64,000 nucleotides of DNA from Phycisphaerales bacterium (lineage in GTDB: Bacteria > Planctomycetota > Phycisphaerae > UBA1845 > UTPLA1). Below, piece after piece: positions 42,848-51,247 of the stretch. The notes below the pieces were generated by a model. The model did not search any database, was not told the origin of the DNA, and worked only from the letters and a program-made list of their open reading frames with translations. The translations under genes and the position numbers were made by a program. Position 1 is the first letter of the stretch. Every line of letters begins with the position of its first letter. The stretch is taken from positions 186,001 to 250,000 of the forward strand of contig JAKSDK010001037.1 of NCBI GenBank assembly GCA_022360095.1, given 5' to 3'.

Positions 42848-43284
42848 GGGTCGAACCCGTCCCTCGATCATGCCTTTGTTGAGGACCGTCCTGTATATCA
42901 GAGCATAGTCTGCGATCGCTCGCACGGAAAGCCAAAGAAACATGCAACCTATGATGGATGCACGATTTTCACGATGTCTTGACGGCCCGATTTTGAGACC
43001 GGCCCATAAACCACTTTTTCTTCCCGCTGCATATCGGCACAAGGCCATGATTCCGCAGCCCGACCATCGATCGTTTGACTTGCCTGAGATTGTATTTTAC
43101 CTGTTGAATCGAAGGCCTTTTTCGAAGGTCGCGAAGCGGGAGAGGTTGCCAGACGAAATTGAGGTTCAAGTAAGCCTGGTTCATCGGGGTGACAAGCCTC
43201 CGTGATGTGCTGATGTGCGAGCACGTTCGGGGATTCAGTCTCGGCTTGTCCACTCTTCGACCTGAGGTATGGGAGAACTGTGAA
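42848..43284. other. 437-base divergent spacer, no gene found
   Basis: This space separates the divergent larC and DUF1800 genes and must carry promoters for both, but I could not fix any promoter boxes by eye. Short frames cross it in both directions, none with good codon composition or ribosome site. No hairpin longer than a few pairs, tRNA or repeat was seen. Confidence 0.5.
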
Positions 43285-44799
43285 ATGTCTGGCACCTTTC
43301 TTAAATGGCGGTGGTTGGTTCTGTCCAGTGCCATCGCGTTCATCACGGGCTGCGGTACCGAAAATGGATGCGATTCCGGAGATGTTTTCGATCCAAGTGA
43401 CGGCGGTGGCGATGCCAGTTCGTTGGCAGCCTACAAAGAGGATTTGACGTCTGATGAAGCTTATCACCTCCTGAGGCGAGCCGCCTTCGGCGCTCAACCG
43501 AGCGAAGTGGAGCGTGCCGTCACCAGAGGGTTGACCGCGACGGTGGACGAACTGCTCGAGATCAAGCCGGTGGACCCGGCATTCGAAGAGTTCGTCGATA
43601 CCTTTGGTGTCAGTATCCCCAGGCGATGGTTGGCCCACCTCATTCAGGGGCCGAATCCATTGATGGAGCGGATGGCCATGTTCTGGCACGATCGATTCGC
43701 GACGTCACAACGAGTCTTGTCAGGCGGTGAACGGATGTTGGCGGTTCAGCATTGGAACATGCTACGGTCGCACGCATTGGGGAATTACCGCAATTTTCTC
43801 GAAGCGCTCACTCTTGATCCCTTGATGCTCATCTGGCTCGATGGCGCGAACAGCCCCAAGGATAATCCAAACGAAAACTACACGCGCGAATTTTGGGAAC
43901 TGTTCACGCTAGGTCGAGACATCCTCTATACCGAAGAGGACATACGCGAAGGGTCTCGCGCGTTTACCGGGATCACTCTGCTGCGAGAATCGGGTGTGGA
44001 CCCACGGCCGATCTTCGACCTGGCCAATCATGACGAGACTTTAAAACTGGTTTTTCCTGATCGCGCGGCAGCGGCCAACTACAACTACGACGGCATTATC
44101 GACTTGACGTTGGCTCAGCCGGAAGCGCCGCGCTACGTGGCGAGAAACCTGTTCATCTTTTTTGTGCATGACAACCCGTCCGACGAAGTCGTCCAGGAAT
44201 TGGCCGATCTTTTCGTCGAGTCCAATTTCGAAATTGCTCCGGTCGTTCGCACGCTTCTCCGATCGCAGGCTTTCTTCTCGGAAGCGGCCCGTGGGAGCCA
44301 GGTGTCGTCACCGGTCGAGCACGTGGTCGGTGTTGCTCGAACGCTGAACATGCGCATGTTCTCGGAGGATTCACAGGGATTCATCCTGAATCGCCTGGTG
44401 GAGGACCTGGCCGGAGCGGGGCAGGACCTTCTGAATCCGCCGGGTGTGGAGGGATGGGGTGAGAACCTTGCCTGGATGGAGGATCAATGGGTGATCAGCC
44501 GTATTCGGGCGTTGGGACGATGGATGGAATACGGCCCGCAGCGTACGCCCGGTTTGCCCTATCACCTGCTTCCTGCGCGCAATCGTTGGGCCAATCGTGA
44601 AACGCGCAAGGAAATCGTCGACGCCATGGCGGCCGTCTTTCATCTTGAATTGACCGAGGCGGAGCGCGATATCTACGTCGAAGTGCTCGACCAGGATGGT
44701 TATGAGGCCTTCTATCTCGAAAGCCCTGAGAATCAGCCATTGCACGTTCAAGAAATGATTCGGCTCATGGCGATGGATGAGCGCGTGATCGGGCGATGA
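43285..44799 (+). CDS. DUF1800-family exported lipoprotein
   Basis: 504 residues from ATG 43285, with GGGAG upstream; the earlier ATG at 43189 would add 32 residues without signal character. A lipobox FITGC near residue 19 suggests a lipoprotein. Family motifs of DUF1800: LTSDEAYHLLRRAAFGAQPS, MERMAMFWHDRFATS, LTLDPLMLIWLDGANS, ENYTREFWELFTLG, and a C-terminal LNPPGVEGWG. In planctomycetes such a gene is nearly always directly before a DUF1501 gene, as here. Biochemical function is unknown; a role in secretion or export of the partner is speculative. Confidence 0.9.
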   Translation: MSGTFLKWRWLVLSSAIAFITGCGTENGCDSGDVFDPSDGGGDASSLAAYKEDLTSDEAYHLLRRAAFGAQPSEVERAVTRGLTATVDELLEIKPVDPAFEEFVDTFGVSIPRRWLAHLIQGPNPLMERMAMFWHDRFATSQRVLSGGERMLAVQHWNMLRSHALGNYRNFLEALTLDPLMLIWLDGANSPKDNPNENYTREFWELFTLGRDILYTEEDIREGSRAFTGITLLRESGVDPRPIFDLANHDETLKLVFPDRAAAANYNYDGIIDLTLAQPEAPRYVARNLFIFFVHDNPSDEVVQELADLFVESNFEIAPVVRTLLRSQAFFSEAARGSQVSSPVEHVVGVARTLNMRMFSEDSQGFILNRLVEDLAGAGQDLLNPPGVEGWGENLAWMEDQWVISRIRALGRWMEYGPQRTPGLPYHLLPARNRWANRETRKEIVDAMAAVFHLELTEAERDIYVEVLDQDGYEAFYLESPENQPLHVQEMIRLMAMDERVIGR

Positions 44800-44890
44800 T
44801 CGCTGTTGAGTTGGAGTTCCGAAGCGTTAGGCCGGGTGACTTAACAATAACGGCGCCGTCAGGCGCCCAGAAGAAAATGAGGTGATGATG

Positions 44891-46096
44891 ATGAACGGTT
44901 GTGAAGAGCATAAGGCACTGACTCGACGTTCGTTCATGCGACGCAGCACGGCGGCGCTCGGCGCTCTTGCCCTTGGCGACCCGCTGCTCAATTCCGTCGC
45001 TTCGACCTATGCCCAGTCCGCAGGGGGGACCGGCAACCTGTTGGTGCTCTGCGAACTTGCAGGCGGTCTCGACGCCTTGAGTTTTCTGGCGCCTTACCAG
45101 AACGGAATTTATCAGAGCCTGCGACCAAACCTTGCCCTGGCCGCAGCAGACGTGAACCCGTTGCCCAATAATGGGGACTACGGCATTAACAAGCAATTTC
45201 AATACTTCAGTGACCTCTACCAAGCCGGCCAAGTGGCAATCGTCCAACAGGTCGCCTACCCTCAGGCGAACGGCTCCCACTTTGAGAGCCAGGAGATATT
45301 CAAGTTCGGTGTTCGAAATCTCTCCTCGAACCCGGGAACCAACGGCACGTGGTACGAACGCCTTCGGAAGACTTATTTCGACGAGCCGTTCGGCGTCCTG
45401 GATACTCGTGCGATCGGGGACCCGCGCAACTTCGGCTATCCTGACAACACCAGTCGTAACGCCGCCCAAAGCGCTTTCGGCCGACTGGCCAGGCTCAAGG
45501 CGGGGCAGACCTCCGCACAAACGGGCGTCCTCGACACTTATCGACGGATCGATCAGATCGCGGAGGATCTGCGCACGCGCACTCAATCGTTTACGTCGAC
45601 CGGAGCTGCCCGTGGAGAGTTTTACCGTGCCGCCGCGCTCGCTTCCGCCGATCTCGGTACTCAGATCCTGAAACTGCGCTACGGCGGGTTTGACACGCAT
45701 GCCTCGCAGGAGAGCGCCAACGCCACGCTCTTTCCGAGAATCAATGACGAGTTTCAGCAATTCGTCGCGGATCTTCAGGCCCTGGGTTTGTGGAACCGGA
45801 CCTGCATTCTGTTCTACTCCGAGTTCGGCCGGCGCAACGCCGAAAACGGAAGCCCCGGCACCGACCACGGTGAAGGCGGCCACATGATTCTCGTCGGGCC
45901 GCAGGTCAACGGAGGTCTGCACGGTCAAAACGTCACTACGGGCGATTTGAATCAGCGCTCGCTTCCTTACTATGTTGATTTCCGCGGCGTTTTCAGCGCT
46001 GCAATTCGTGACTGGCTCGGATTCAATCCTCGACCGATCTTCCAGATCGAAGGGGAGACGTATGATGAGAACATTGGTTCATCGTTATTCGTCTGA
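44891..46096 (+). CDS. DUF1501-family Tat-exported protein
   Basis: 401 residues. Several ATG codons follow in a row; 44891 has AGGTG six bases upstream and is preferred. The N-terminus carries a twin-arginine signal, LTRRSFMRRSTAALGALALG. DUF1501 motifs: LVLCELAGGLDALSF, RYGGFDTHASQE and TCILFYSEFGRRNAENG, with GTDHGEGGHMILVG. The conserved His/Asp residues suggest a metal-dependent alkaline phosphatase/sulfatase-like fold. It is 91 bases behind the DUF1800 gene and 26 before the sugar dehydrogenase gene. Confidence 0.9.
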   Translation: MNGCEEHKALTRRSFMRRSTAALGALALGDPLLNSVASTYAQSAGGTGNLLVLCELAGGLDALSFLAPYQNGIYQSLRPNLALAAADVNPLPNNGDYGINKQFQYFSDLYQAGQVAIVQQVAYPQANGSHFESQEIFKFGVRNLSSNPGTNGTWYERLRKTYFDEPFGVLDTRAIGDPRNFGYPDNTSRNAAQSAFGRLARLKAGQTSAQTGVLDTYRRIDQIAEDLRTRTQSFTSTGAARGEFYRAAALASADLGTQILKLRYGGFDTHASQESANATLFPRINDEFQQFVADLQALGLWNRTCILFYSEFGRRNAENGSPGTDHGEGGHMILVGPQVNGGLHGQNVTTGDLNQRSLPYYVDFRGVFSAAIRDWLGFNPRPIFQIEGETYDENIGSSLFV

Positions 46097-46122
46097 GCTC
46101 CCGGCTTTCTTGGAGATTGATG

Positions 46123-47355
46123 ATGATGCGACGTTCGGTCATCGCTATCGCCGTGGCACTGTCAACCGGCGCGCCATCGGCGCGCGGCGACAGTGTCACG
46201 GCCGGGGGTTTTGAAATCAGACTGTATGCCGAAGGGCTGACCGAGCCCACGGCGATGGATTTCGCTCCGGACGGCCGAATGTTCGTTGCCGAAAAAAACG
46301 GGCATATCCGCATTGTTGATGGCGGGGCCGTGCTCGAAAAGCCGTTCGCCACGCTGAACGTCCATAACCTCTTCGAAAGCGGGCTCATCGGCCTTGTTCT
46401 CGATCCCGATTTCGAACAAAACCATTATGTCTATGCTTTCGTAACCAGCTCTTTTGATGAACAGCAAATCTTACGGTACACCGAGGTGGACGGTGTCGGC
46501 ACGGATCCCACCGTCATCCGAAGAAACCTGCCCAGCGGCGGAACGATTCACAACGGCGGCGACCTCGAGTTCGGTCCGGACGGCAAACTCTATTTTTCCA
46601 TCGGCGACAATGCCGTCTCCGATTTCGCCCAGGACATGAGCACGCTCGCCGGCACGATCTGCCGAATTGACGTCGATGGCACGACGCCTGCCGACAATCC
46701 CTTTACGACGCCGACCGGCGCCCCCCGCGCCAGCTATGCGTTTGGTTTTCGGAATCCGTTTCGATTTTGTTTTGCGCCCGATGGTCGAATGTTTGCGACG
46801 GACGTCGGCTCGTTCGGTGCGGAGCGGCGCGAAGAGATCAACCTCGTTCGCGCCGGCAACAACTATGGGTGGCCTCTGGTCGAAGGCACGACCGATCCAC
46901 AAGGCGTTCCTCAATACACCGGTCCGATCTTCGACTATTACGACGAAGGCAGTTCGATCACCGGGATTGTTTTCTACGCCGGTGGACAGTTTCCTGAGGA
47001 GTATTCAGGCAATTTGTTTCACCTTGAATACACGATTAATCGAGTCTATCGAGTTGTCCTTGACGGCGACACGGTCGTTCGTCACACGCTGTTCGCCGAG
47101 GTTGACGGAGGTCCCGTCGATCTGGTGCAGGGGCCCGACGGTTGTCTGTACCTTTGCGAGCTGGTCACTGGAAACATCAAACAGATTTACTACACCGGCG
47201 ACGGTGATTCTTGCGCGATTGCGGAACATGAAAGCGAGGAGCCGCCTTCTTCGACTCTGTGCGCAACCGGTGCCGTGCTGCCGATGCTGGCAGCATTTGT
47301 CATCTTGCTGAGCGGTTTCAAAAATCGTAGGGCGGGTTCCACCCAATGGCTCTAG
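46123..47355 (+). CDS. PQQ-type sugar dehydrogenase (GSDH family) with C-terminal anchor
   Basis: 410 residues from ATG 46123, seven bases after GGAG, within a run of three ATGs. After a signal peptide, the six-bladed propeller shows AMDFAPDGRMFVAEKNG, IGLVLDPDFEQNHYVY, TIHNGGDLEFGPDGKLYFS (catalytic His region), GFRNPFRFCFAPDG and AGNNYGWPLVEG. The C-terminus has a hydrophobic stretch (VLPMLAAFVILLSGF) followed by basic residues, a membrane anchor or sorting tail. The last residues and the stop codon fall inside the palindromic repeat B, so the repeat has altered the 3' end. Third gene of the DUF1800/DUF1501 operon. Confidence 0.85.
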   Translation: MMRRSVIAIAVALSTGAPSARGDSVTAGGFEIRLYAEGLTEPTAMDFAPDGRMFVAEKNGHIRIVDGGAVLEKPFATLNVHNLFESGLIGLVLDPDFEQNHYVYAFVTSSFDEQQILRYTEVDGVGTDPTVIRRNLPSGGTIHNGGDLEFGPDGKLYFSIGDNAVSDFAQDMSTLAGTICRIDVDGTTPADNPFTTPTGAPRASYAFGFRNPFRFCFAPDGRMFATDVGSFGAERREEINLVRAGNNYGWPLVEGTTDPQGVPQYTGPIFDYYDEGSSITGIVFYAGGQFPEEYSGNLFHLEYTINRVYRVVLDGDTVVRHTLFAEVDGGPVDLVQGPDGCLYLCELVTGNIKQIYYTGDGDSCAIAEHESEEPPSSTLCATGAVLPMLAAFVILLSGFKNRRAGSTQWL

Positions 47356-47488
47356 ATTAACATCGTGCGTTTGGGTGGCATGCCCAAGCGAAGCGCGGGC
47401 ATGTCCTGCGCCTTGATGAAAACATGGCCGCGCTTCGCTTGGCCATGCCACCTGTCCGCGGTATTCCGGGGGGCGAAGCCCGTCCTAC
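47327..47488 (+). repeat. dispersed palindromic repeat, copy B
   Basis: Terminal inverted repeats GTAGGGCGGG (47327-47336) and CCCGTCCTAC (47479-47488) match at nine of ten positions. Inside, 47373-47404 and 47421-47453 form a stem of about 30 pairs with a short loop: arms contain CATGCCCAAGCGAAGCGCGG and CCGCGCTTCGCTTGGCCATG. The left end lies within the coding end of the sugar dehydrogenase gene. Structure resembles a MITE or REP element; no transposase is inside. Confidence 0.75.
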
Positions 47489-47509
47489 TTTGCGCCGCTC
47501 AGAACCGAC

Positions 47510-48409
47510 TTAACTTTCGAGCGGCATGTAAATGTCGGTCACGAGTTTTTCGGGCGGGGTGTCGTATGGGGAGTTGCGATAGAATTCCAGGGCCGGCGAT
47601 GAGCGCAGCTCTCTTCCGCTTGTCGGGAGCCATCCGCCGCAAAGTTGCTCGTAACTATCGTTCATCTTGTGATAAGGCCCGTGATGTGTGATCACGGCGT
47701 ACTCGCCGCCGCCTACTTCCTGTACGCCGATTTCTCCTTCGCCCTGAAACGTGTCATCGACGCGCAAGCACGCATCGTGACGCTGGTGCTCGGGCGGCGT
47801 CACGGCGGGATCATCGTGAGACATCCCGAGAATGGTCGTGTTCGGCCTCAAGAGACCTCGTTGGCCAGCCCAGCCCATGAATCGAGTCCAGGTGCTCCCG
47901 ACGGCGTCGTAGGGACCCGTGTGCCGCATGAACGCGACTTTCATCTTATTTAACTTTTCAACTCGAACGTTCATCGATGTACCTCCCATTTGAACAGGCT
48001 CAAAATTAGTCAGTACGCCGTCCGGCGCGAAATGCACGCCGGAGGGTGCTTCAACGACAGAAATATCCTGATGTTGCTTGCGAAACTCCGACGGCGATCG
48101 ATCAAACATCGACCGAAATGCGCGCGTAAAAGCTTCGTGTGTTTCAAATCCAGCATCAAATGCAATGCGCGTGACCGGCGTGTCCACGTGTTTTAGCCGG
48201 ATTGCGGCCCGTTCGAGCCGCAGGCGACGAATATGCTCCATCACCGACTCGCCGACCATTCCGCGAAAGATGCGGTGGAAATGGTAGGGCGAAAAGCGGG
48301 CCACTTTGGCCAGATCCTCCAGGCACAGTGCGTCGTCCAAGTGGCCCTGGATGTGGACGAGCACGTTCAGAATCCGTTCCTGATAGGTCTTTGTTGTGTC
48401 CGGTTTCAT
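47510..48409 (-). CDS. AraC-family regulator with GyrI-like effector domain
   Basis: 299 residues from ATG 48409. The N-terminal AraC DNA-binding domain has DDALCLEDLAKVARFSPYHF and VTRIAFDAGFETHEAFTRAF, with MVGESVMEHIRRLRLERAA. The C-terminal half (VRVEKLNKMKVAFMRHTGPY, GMSHDDPAVTPPEHQRHDA, GGEYAVITHHGPYHKM) is a GyrI-like small-molecule binding domain. Such proteins usually respond to drugs, metabolites or oxidants and regulate efflux or metabolism. Gene order AraC then GyrI-like is fused here. No adjacent target gene is evident; it stands alone downstream of the repeat. Confidence 0.9.
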   Translation of the reverse strand: MKPDTTKTYQERILNVLVHIQGHLDDALCLEDLAKVARFSPYHFHRIFRGMVGESVMEHIRRLRLERAAIRLKHVDTPVTRIAFDAGFETHEAFTRAFRSMFDRSPSEFRKQHQDISVVEAPSGVHFAPDGVLTNFEPVQMGGTSMNVRVEKLNKMKVAFMRHTGPYDAVGSTWTRFMGWAGQRGLLRPNTTILGMSHDDPAVTPPEHQRHDACLRVDDTFQGEGEIGVQEVGGGEYAVITHHGPYHKMNDSYEQLCGGWLPTSGRELRSSPALEFYRNSPYDTPPEKLVTDIYMPLES

Positions 48410-48524
48410 GGTGCGTTCCTCGTATGAATAAGAGGTTACAACAATCCTATGACGGAGTGCTTGACCGTTTTTGCGAATAATCAGGCTTCTCGCGACTGAC
48501 GCAGGGCGATCGCCCCCCGGATGA

Positions 48525-49148
48525 TTATTCGACAAATTTCTGAACGGTGAACCGGAAGACGGCCGTTTGGTCAGACCGCCAGGCATCTGGGGGCAGTCCT
48601 GCTTTTTGGCGGCAAAGTTCCGAGAGAAATGTTTCTTTGTCCCAGCCGAGATTCGCGCCCACGTCCGGCAGGAAGCAACCGGTGGCCTTGCCCTGTTTCA
48701 GATGAATCCCATGCCGTCTCAACTCGAAAGACAAGGGATCTTCGATCTGTTCCAGCGGCGAGAGGATGGACAGCTCGATACGGATATCTTTCAACTCCGA
48801 CGCGCTGATCGGCGTGTTGACGAATCTCGGGTCCTGGGTAGCGGCCCTGGCCATTTCAGCGACCGTCTCGGGCAGGTCTGCATTCGGTGTGAACGTTCCG
48901 ATGCAACCACGAAGCTGGTCTCCTTTGCGCAACGTGACAAATACACCTCGGCGTGCGATTGTGAGTGGGGGCGTTTCGCTGGGCAGCTGGCCCGAAATCT
49001 TGGTGGTGATCGCGTTTCGAGCGGTGCGCAACAGCCCCACCCCCGTATGATCATCGATCACTTCCACCGGATCGACCTCCAAAGGTGGTGCGGCGCCTTC
49101 TTGGTCCTGGTTTCCCCGGATGGACGCGCCGTCGCATCTGTCCGGCAC
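48525..49148 (-). CDS. AMMECR1-domain protein (AmmeMemoRadiSam system protein A type)
   Basis: 207 residues from a GTG start with AGGGG before it. Conserved blocks FVTLRKGDQLRGCIGTFTPN, DPRFVNTPISASEL and VGANLGWDKETFLSELCRQK are those of AMMECR1. In many bacteria this protein is encoded with a MEMO protein and a radical SAM protein; neither is visible within this window. The N-terminal 35 residues are additional. It follows a TPR lipoprotein after six bases, so the two are co-transcribed. Function of the family remains poorly understood. Confidence 0.88.
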   Translation of the reverse strand: MPDRCDGASIRGNQDQEGAAPPLEVDPVEVIDDHTGVGLLRTARNAITTKISGQLPSETPPLTIARRGVFVTLRKGDQLRGCIGTFTPNADLPETVAEMARAATQDPRFVNTPISASELKDIRIELSILSPLEQIEDPLSFELRRHGIHLKQGKATGCFLPDVGANLGWDKETFLSELCRQKAGLPPDAWRSDQTAVFRFTVQKFVE

Positions 49149-49154
49149 AAACCC

Positions 49155-49865
49155 CTACCTGTCGTCAGGATAGGCAGGCGTTGCCCCCAGTCGCATGAGC
49201 GTCGCGAATACACCCGGTGCTCCCGGGTTCAGCTCATAAGCGCGCTGAAGGTGCGTGATTGCCCTGGGTTCATTGTTCAGCCGCAGGTAAAAAAGACCCA
49301 ACTCGGCATGCGCCCTGGCATTATTCGGTTCAACGGCCGTGGCTTTCTTATAGGCTAGCTGGGCGTTGTCGAGATCGCCCGAGTCGGCATATTGCCGAGC
49401 TTCCAGGATCAGCTTCTTGGCTCTAAACCCCGACTGAGCGGCCACCCATCTGGCGATTTCGAAGGCGGCCAGGTGTTGTCCCTTGAGTTTCAGAGCATCG
49501 GCCTTTCCCGTGACGGCACGACTGTATCCGGGAAAGGCGGCAATGGCCTTGTCGAAAGCCGCGATGGCCCGATCGCATTTGCGCAAAGCCCCGGCGATGT
49601 CGTTCTCGCTGAATTGCTGGTTGGCCATCGCCAAGTAGCAGCGGCCCAACTGATACGAGGGTTCCGATACTTCCGGGTCTTTTTCAGCCGCCATCTTGAA
49701 CATCGCCACGGCCTCGGCGAAACGGCCGGCTTCATATTCACGGAGGCCCTCATCCATGACTTCATTGAACGTCGGCTTCGGATCGCTGCAACCGTTGAAC
49801 ACGCAAACGGCCAAACCGACGACGATGAAAATCATCTGCCTGAAGGGTGGGATGAACGTGTTCAC
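49155..49865 (-). CDS. TPR-repeat lipoprotein
   Basis: 236 residues from GTG 49865 (GGAAA upstream). Signal peptide with lipobox VFNGCSDP near residue 29 marks a lipoprotein. Tetratricopeptide repeats follow: LREYEAGRFAEAVAMFKMAA, SYQLGRCYLAMANQQFSEND, AELGLFYLRLNNEPRAITHL and others, about five in all. Such proteins scaffold protein complexes in the periplasm. It is immediately upstream of the AMMECR1 gene and may share its transcript. No motif identifies a specific partner. Confidence 0.8.
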   Translation of the reverse strand: MNTFIPPFRQMIFIVVGLAVCVFNGCSDPKPTFNEVMDEGLREYEAGRFAEAVAMFKMAAEKDPEVSEPSYQLGRCYLAMANQQFSENDIAGALRKCDRAIAAFDKAIAAFPGYSRAVTGKADALKLKGQHLAAFEIARWVAAQSGFRAKKLILEARQYADSGDLDNAQLAYKKATAVEPNNARAHAELGLFYLRLNNEPRAITHLQRAYELNPGAPGVFATLMRLGATPAYPDDR

Positions 49866-49955
49866 TGTTAGTTTCCGCAAACCGGTTCTCGCGTTTCAAT
49901 ACTCTGCGCTAGAATGCTAATACTGTGCGTGCCGAACGACAAGTGGGTATGATCG

Positions 49956-50369
49956 ATGAATCGGACGTCGAAGCGACATAAGACACCATCACGCGTGCGA
50001 TTCGTCGTGCTCTTCCATACACAGAAGCAAGGTGATCACTTCGATCTGATGATTGACGATGGTTCATTGCTGGCCACCTGGAAAACCCGTCAAGCCCCTG
50101 AAACCGCACGCGACCGTGAGCTGGACTGTCTGCGGATCGGAAACCATCGGCGAATCTACCTCGATTATGAGGGGCCGATCTCCGGGGATCGAGGCGATGT
50201 CACCCAACATGACGCAGGACAATGTCTGGTGGAGGTCCAGACAGAAAGCCGATGGGATGTCACATTCGAAGGAAAACGTCTCAACGGGCATTTCACTCTG
50301 GAAAAGGCTCACCGGTCCAATGAAACGTGGCGATTGCGATTCAGGTCAACTCGACGGCCAAGCGGTTGA
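49956..50369 (+). CDS. stand-alone LigD-type phosphoesterase domain
   Basis: 137 residues, a single domain. The motif FVVLFHTQKQGDHFDLMIDD has the H-x-DHxD arrangement of the 3'-phosphoesterase (PE) domain found at the N-terminus of bacterial NHEJ ligase D. The domain is normally fused to polymerase and ligase domains, or occurs alone in archaea and some bacteria. Here there is no Ku gene or ligase beside it. It removes 3' phosphate or ribonucleotides at DNA ends in known members; activity here is inferred. Its last 61 bases overlap the convergent gene. Confidence 0.8.
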   Translation: MNRTSKRHKTPSRVRFVVLFHTQKQGDHFDLMIDDGSLLATWKTRQAPETARDRELDCLRIGNHRRIYLDYEGPISGDRGDVTQHDAGQCLVEVQTESRWDVTFEGKRLNGHFTLEKAHRSNETWRLRFRSTRRPSG

Positions 50370-51046
50370 ATCGAGAGGTCCAAGCGCCCGTTCTTCACGG
50401 TGATGTCCTTGACCTGATAGGCAATCCCACCATTTTTCCACCAAGCGTGGGCATCGATTTTGAAGCCGGAAAGAAGATCCCCGGACATTTTTGGGCTGCC
50501 CGGCCACAGGTCTTCTTTATCGACGTCGCCGGATCTTCCAAGACCAAGTCGCTCAAGGCGTTTGGCAATCGGAAACGACCCGCACCGAACCGCCTTGGCT
50601 CTGAGCACAATGGCGTTGTCTTCGAAAGTGGGCTCGATCTCAATGGAGACGACCATGTCGGCGCCGGCAACCAGATATCGGCCTCCGACGGTTATGCTGC
50701 CCGTCTCGAACAAGACAAAGGGATCGTTGAGGATCGGCGGAACGAGTTCGTCAATCAAGGGGTAGATTTCGCGTCGCATCGCGATCCAGCAGTTCACATT
50801 ATCCTGATAGATGTGATAGACGAACGGCTGATCGGCGCGGAGGCTTTCGGTGAAGGCCTGTTCGGCTCCGACGAGGCTGTCGCGGACTTTTTGGCGATCG
50901 GCCGGTGGCACGACCGGCGGCTGATACCAGCCCGGGGTTCGCAGGATCAGATAAAGCCCGACCAGACAAACCACGACGAGCGACGCCGCGAATGCGAATG
51001 CCGCCCGTTTGAAGCGATTCTTTGGACCGGTCGCCTGAGGACACAT
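50309..51046 (-). CDS. membrane-anchored protein of unknown function
   Basis: 245 residues. A single N-terminal span (AAFAFAASLVVVCLVGLYLI) is followed by a periplasmic domain with Pro-rich spacer and ITVGGRYLVAGADMVVSIEI, AYQVKDITVKNGRLDL. No family recognised. The 3' end overlaps the ends of the convergent LigD-type domain gene by 61 bases, and both frames look real there, although overlaps of this size are unusual. Confidence is limited by lack of a known domain. Confidence 0.6.
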   Translation of the reverse strand: MCPQATGPKNRFKRAAFAFAASLVVVCLVGLYLILRTPGWYQPPVVPPADRQKVRDSLVGAEQAFTESLRADQPFVYHIYQDNVNCWIAMRREIYPLIDELVPPILNDPFVLFETGSITVGGRYLVAGADMVVSIEIEPTFEDNAIVLRAKAVRCGSFPIAKRLERLGLGRSGDVDKEDLWPGSPKMSGDLLSGFKIDAHAWWKNGGIAYQVKDITVKNGRLDLSIQPLGRRVDLNRNRHVSLDR

Positions 51047-51247
51047 AAATCGAATGCCTAAACTCCCTTTTCGGCTCCTATGACAGCAAACGGGCGTCCG
51101 CGATTGGTGTCAAGTCATAATTTTCGGACATGGGTATGACGAAGTTTTGCATGGTCGAGTTCGCGCAGTTTGACCGGAAAGCCTAACGGTCCCTAAAATC
51201 CGGCACCGTGACGTTCTGAGGGGATGTCAGCACGGGCGAGGCGTTGC

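Noticed and set aside
42949-43689. minus-strand frame of 246 codons opposite the start of the DUF1800 gene
   Set aside because: Opposes a gene with lipobox and family motifs; composition is that of a shadow frame.
48508-48522. GGGCGATCGCCC palindrome downstream of AraC/GyrI gene
   Set aside because: A single perfect 12-base palindrome with no T run; too little to call a terminator or regulatory site.
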